A stretch of 64,000 nucleotides of DNA from Psychrobacillus sp048572895. GTDB lineage: Bacteria; Bacillota; Bacilli; Bacillales_A; Planococcaceae. The translations under genes and the position numbers were made by a program. The DNA lies in contig NZ_CP183878.1 in the NCBI RefSeq assembly GCF_048572895.1, positions 3,534,001 through 3,598,000 of the forward strand. The letters run 5' to 3'. Under the pieces are notes generated by a model that was given only the letters and a program-made list of their open reading frames with translations, was not told where the DNA came from and made no database searches. This document shows, piece by piece, positions 61,034 through 64,000 of the stretch (position 1 is its first letter; every line of letters begins with the position of its first letter).

Positions 61034-62566
61034 TTAGTCGACATGTTCAACTTTTTCTAATGGTTCAAATGCAGGTCCTTCTAAGACATCTCCCTTATAA
61101 CTAAATCTTGAACCGTGACACGGGCAATCCCATGAACTTTCCGCATTGTTAAAGGAAACATTACAGCCCATATGTGAACAAGCAGGTTTAACAAGATATA
61201 CATTTCCTTGTTCGTCCTTATAAGCTCCTACCTTCTTACCATCCATCATTATTATATCTCCACTACCGGATTGTATATCTTCTAGCTTCAAATCTACCAG
61301 TTCTGTTTTTCCTTTAACTAGTTCTTTTGCAACGCTTGCATTGGTTTTTGCGAAGCTTGTTATATCTTCTTTTTTCAGTTTAGAGCGGGAAGGGTTATAA
61401 AGTTCTATATAGCGGTTTTCCCTTTCCAATACAAGATCAGTCATGATTTTTGCGGCAACCGTACTGTTGGTCATTCCCCATTTTGCATACCCCGTTGCCA
61501 CTAATACATCTGACTTTCCTGCAGTCATCGGACCGACATATGGCAGCTGATCCAAAGTGACTAGATCCTGAGCAGACCAGCGATAATTATAACTTTTTAC
61601 CTTAAATTGTTCTCGACCGAAAGCTGCGAGAGTTTCATAATTTTCATTTGTATCGCCTTCAAATCGTCCAGTTACATGGCCTTCTCCGCCTAGTAGCAAA
61701 TACCTTTGTCCATCACTACCTAAAGCGGTTCTTATAGATCTTGTCGGTTTCTCTACATTTATATACATACCCTTTGGATAATTGGTGGGGGCAATGGAAG
61801 CAAGTGCATAGGAACGTTCCGAATGCATTCGTGCAAAGTATAATCCATCTCCATCATTAAATGGAAAATGACTGCATACTAATATTTTGTTTGCACGAAT
61901 TAGCTGGCCATCCATCAGTTCTACTGTATTCGATTTCACCGTTTTAGCACGAGATTCCTCAAAAAATTCTACGCCATTTTCAATTGCTTTTTCCATCAAT
62001 GCCTTTGCATATTTTATCGGATGAAACTGACCTTGGTCTTCTAATTTAAGAGCTTGCTTTACTGTAAAGGTAAGTCCGGTATCCTTCGTCAAAGTTGCTC
62101 CTTCTATGCCAAGAGTGTTATAAGCCTCCATTTCCTTTTCCACTTTTTCTATACCAACCTCGGTATCTGCATAAATATAGGCAGGCATCGTTTCGTAGTC
62201 ACAGTGGATTCCTAGTTGTTCTATCGTCTGTTTCATAAATTCTTTGGCTTCCGTATTCGCATCAAAGTATAATCGAGCGTTTTCTTCTCCAAAGGTAGAG
62301 ATTAATTGTTGATAAATAGGACCATGTTGAACGGTCACCTTAGCAGTTGTAAATCCAGTAGTCCCTTCCAATATCCTACTACCCTCTACTACAATCACCT
62401 TTCGACCGCTACTACTTAGCAAATACGCCGCGGTAATTCCTGTTAGACCAGCACCTACAATGACAATATCTGTTTCGATATTATCGTTTATTCTAGGGAA
62501 TAGTGGAAGGTCATTTGTTGCTCTCCAGTAGGATTTAGATTCCTTGGGCAAAATATGTTCTGACAA
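61034..62566 (-). CDS. yhfW: FAD-dependent oxidoreductase with C-terminal Rieske domain (YhfW-like)
   Basis: 510 residues. The N-terminal DAO-type FAD fold has DIVIVGAGLTGITAAYLL and later VATGYAKWGMTNSTVAA. Residues about 430-510 form a Rieske [2Fe-2S] domain with CSHMGCNV and CPCHGSRFS (all Cys/His ligands present). The same fusion is YhfW in B. subtilis (about 509 residues). Substrate unknown, possibly an amino acid or amine. The TTG start has AAGGAGG upstream. It is monocistronic. Confidence 0.9.
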   Translation of the reverse strand: MSEHILPKESKSYWRATNDLPLFPRINDNIETDIVIVGAGLTGITAAYLLSSSGRKVIVVEGSRILEGTTGFTTAKVTVQHGPIYQQLISTFGEENARLYFDANTEAKEFMKQTIEQLGIHCDYETMPAYIYADTEVGIEKVEKEMEAYNTLGIEGATLTKDTGLTFTVKQALKLEDQGQFHPIKYAKALMEKAIENGVEFFEESRAKTVKSNTVELMDGQLIRANKILVCSHFPFNDGDGLYFARMHSERSYALASIAPTNYPKGMYINVEKPTRSIRTALGSDGQRYLLLGGEGHVTGRFEGDTNENYETLAAFGREQFKVKSYNYRWSAQDLVTLDQLPYVGPMTAGKSDVLVATGYAKWGMTNSTVAAKIMTDLVLERENRYIELYNPSRSKLKKEDITSFAKTNASVAKELVKGKTELVDLKLEDIQSGSGDIIMMDGKKVGAYKDEQGNVYLVKPACSHMGCNVSFNNAESSWDCPCHGSRFSYKGDVLEGPAFEPLEKVEHVD

Positions 62567-62663
62567 TGTATTTCCTCCTTTTTCTACAGTGTCTATCTAT
62601 TAATGAAACTTTATTCATTTTTTTGCGTATAACAGAAAAACAGTTTTAGTTAGGAGTATGAAC

Positions 62664-63017
62664 ATGGATAGTTTCGGGTTCTTTTTTGCAGGGTTTCCTA
62701 TATTTTTTGTGTTAATATTTTTATTGATTTTTGGGCTTATTATTTTTACGATTATTAAGAGTTTAACGCAGTGGAATAAGAACAATAACTCCCCTAAGTT
62801 ATCCGTACCCGCACAGGTGGTAACTAAACGCTCTAAAACGAGTGGTGGTGCAGGTGACAGCTCGGCATCCACCTCCTACTATGTTACTTTTCAATTTGAT
62901 AGTGGCGATCGTTTGGAATTGCGTCTTAGTGGCTCCGATTATGGAATGCTTGCAGAGGATGATTTAGGTGTACTCACTTTTCAAGGCACTAGATATCACT
63001 CATTTGAAAGAAAATAA
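62664..63017 (+). CDS. DUF2500 membrane-anchored protein
   Basis: 117 residues with one N-terminal helix (FAGFPIFFVLIFLLIFGLIIFTIIK), a Ser/Gly-rich linker and a small beta domain (YYVTFQFDSGDRLELRLSGSDYGMLAEDDLG). The domain matches DUF2500. ATG at 62664 follows TTAGGAGTATGAAC. Function unknown. Confidence 0.82.
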   Translation: MDSFGFFFAGFPIFFVLIFLLIFGLIIFTIIKSLTQWNKNNNSPKLSVPAQVVTKRSKTSGGAGDSSASTSYYVTFQFDSGDRLELRLSGSDYGMLAEDDLGVLTFQGTRYHSFERK

Positions 63018-63056
63018 AAACGTGCATGCTCAATTTGAGCTGCACGTTTTTGTGTT
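63016..63056. terminator. Terminator after the DUF2500 gene
   Basis: AAAAACGTGCA (63016-63026) pairs with TGCACGTTTTT (63041-63051). The loop itself contains GCTCAATTTGAGC. Confidence 0.88.
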
Positions 63057-63091
63057 GAATACTAATTTATACCTTTTAATTTCACATTAAT

Positions 63092-63745
63092 TTAAGCCTG
63101 TAATCCTTCTTCTTCCGCCACTTTTTGTAGTGCTCCTACAAATGTTTCCGTAGGTTGAGCTCCTGAAATAGCATACTTGTCGTTTATGACAAAGAAAGGT
63201 ACCCCACGGACTCCGATTTGTCCTGCTTTGGCAATGTCTATACGTACATCTGCTAAATATTCTTTGGAGTTTAGGACTCTTTCTGCCTCTTCTCTTGACA
63301 GTTCAAGCGATTCGATTAAACCTAGCAATACTTCATTGTTTCCAATTTCTTTTCCTTCGATAAAGTAAGCATGCAATAATAACTCATTTGCCTCTTTTGC
63401 TTTACCTTGTGCAGATGCCCATTTTACTAATCGATGCGCATCTAAAGTGTTAGCAGGCTTCATAGCTTCAAAGTTATATTCGAGACCAACTGTTTTTGCT
63501 TGTTCTACTACTCCGTGTGTCATCGTTTTTGCAGCTTCCACGGTTGAGCCGTACTTTTCTGCTAGCACTTCGTACATCGTTTTATTTGATTGCTTTGGTG
63601 TATGTGGGTCTAATTCAAAGCTTTTAAATTCTACTTGAGCTTGTGAATCAAAACCGGTTTGTTCTAATGCTTCTTCTAATCGTCTTTTCCCAATATAACA
63701 AAAAGGACATACAAAATCGGACCAAACTTCAATTTTCATTTTCAT
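63092..63745 (-). CDS. DsbA-family thioredoxin-fold protein (FrnE-like)
   Basis: About 217 residues with the redox motif CPFC (Cys13/Cys16) in WSDFVCPFCYIGKRRLEE, an inserted helical domain and the cis-Pro motif GVRGVPFFVIND. It has no signal peptide, so it acts in the cytoplasm. FrnE-like members are disulfide or polyketide isomerases linked to oxidative or thiol stress. Several ATGs compete for the GAGG SD; 63745 was chosen and 63739 is possible. Confidence 0.88.
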   Translation of the reverse strand: MKMKIEVWSDFVCPFCYIGKRRLEEALEQTGFDSQAQVEFKSFELDPHTPKQSNKTMYEVLAEKYGSTVEAAKTMTHGVVEQAKTVGLEYNFEAMKPANTLDAHRLVKWASAQGKAKEANELLLHAYFIEGKEIGNNEVLLGLIESLELSREEAERVLNSKEYLADVRIDIAKAGQIGVRGVPFFVINDKYAISGAQPTETFVGALQKVAEEEGLQA

Positions 63746-64000
63746 CATCACCTCTTCTACATTGTAATTGGATTAAATCTTGAATTCAAAATTACTGCTT
63801 GCTAGTTACACTTTTTGCTGTTAGTAATAATTTCATCATTATATGAGGAGAATCACTTCATAAATAGACTGAGACATATTTCTCGTTGGATAAATATTCC
63901 TTTTCGCAAGTAACGAAAAACTAAAGCAAGTATTTCCACCCTGAGCGCAAGTAAACGACATGTCAAAGCAAGTAAATACTTTTATTATTAGAAACCTCTA
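63746..64000. other. Noncoding right end with a 21-bp-type repeat array
   Basis: No gene is seen. The last 120 bp hold a repeat array (see the 63881 entry). The promoter of the DsbA-family gene should lie within 63746-63850. Confidence 0.4.
63881..63985. repeat. About-21-bp degenerate repeats with GCAAGTAA core
   Basis: GCAAG recurs at 63906, 63926, 63947 and 63968 (intervals 20, 21, 21), with units such as GCGCAAGTAAACGAC and AAAGCAAGTAAATAC. A TTCTCGTTGGA unit at 63880-63890 recalls the TCTCG core of the other arrays. Core and spacer differ from the two TACGAGAG arrays but the period is the same. The array may continue past the window. Confidence 0.65.

Overview
The window is a low-GC Gram-positive (Bacillota) chromosome segment. 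The left 14 kb keeps a Bacillus-type block: ndoA-ndoAI-alr-ydcC-acpS-rhomboid-ydbT/ydbS-cshA-murF-ddl, then rodA. Codon use, frequent TTG/GTG starts with strong Shine-Dalgarno (SD) sequences and the gene set fit Bacillales, most likely Planococcaceae (Psychrobacillus/Lysinibacillus-like). The genus is an inference. I see no rRNA, tRNA, CRISPR array, transposase, integrase or prophage genes.

Layout. 1-14.5 kb: toxin-antitoxin pair, cell-wall precursor genes (alr, ddl, murF), lipid and RNA housekeeping, an SMR efflux pair and rodA. 14.5-31 kb: accessory transporters, including two MFS pumps. One MFS pump is divergent from an XRE-TPR regulator with two matching palindromes between them. A four-gene operon couples an ABC-2 exporter to a GNAT/class-V aminotransferase fusion, followed by tcyP and cardiolipin synthase. 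31-44 kb: carboxypeptidase, a YidC insertase, regulators, a lipid kinase, MhqO-type dioxygenase with an MhqR-like box, cvfB, mntR, a ComFB homologue and several small proteins. 44-53 kb: cadCA metal efflux, a PadR-controlled YhgE-like exporter, penicillin acylase and murB. 53-64 kb: an HxlR/YceI pair, an RRNPP-type regulator translationally coupled to a 40-residue secreted pro-peptide, a PadR-YfiBC-like ABC exporter, a FAD/Rieske oxidoreductase and a DsbA-family protein.

The most interesting points are these. (1) A candidate new peptide quorum-sensing pair at 54876-56284, with a 17-bp palindrome upstream. (2) Three intergenic arrays of degenerate repeats with a strict period of about 21 bp (17445, 51494, 63881), with a conserved core and a variable spacer. 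(3) Four copies of a large intergenic nested-hairpin element whose central stem changes sequence between copies but stays paired. (4) The GNAT-aminotransferase fusion operon, which looks like a small-molecule synthesis and export unit. Many local regulators have visible cognate palindromes, so this stretch is rich in testable operator-regulator pairs.

Start codons were often moved inward from the longest open frame because a good SD lies 5-10 nt before an internal ATG, GTG or TTG. These choices are inferences. All identifications rest on reading the sequence and family knowledge; no database search was run.
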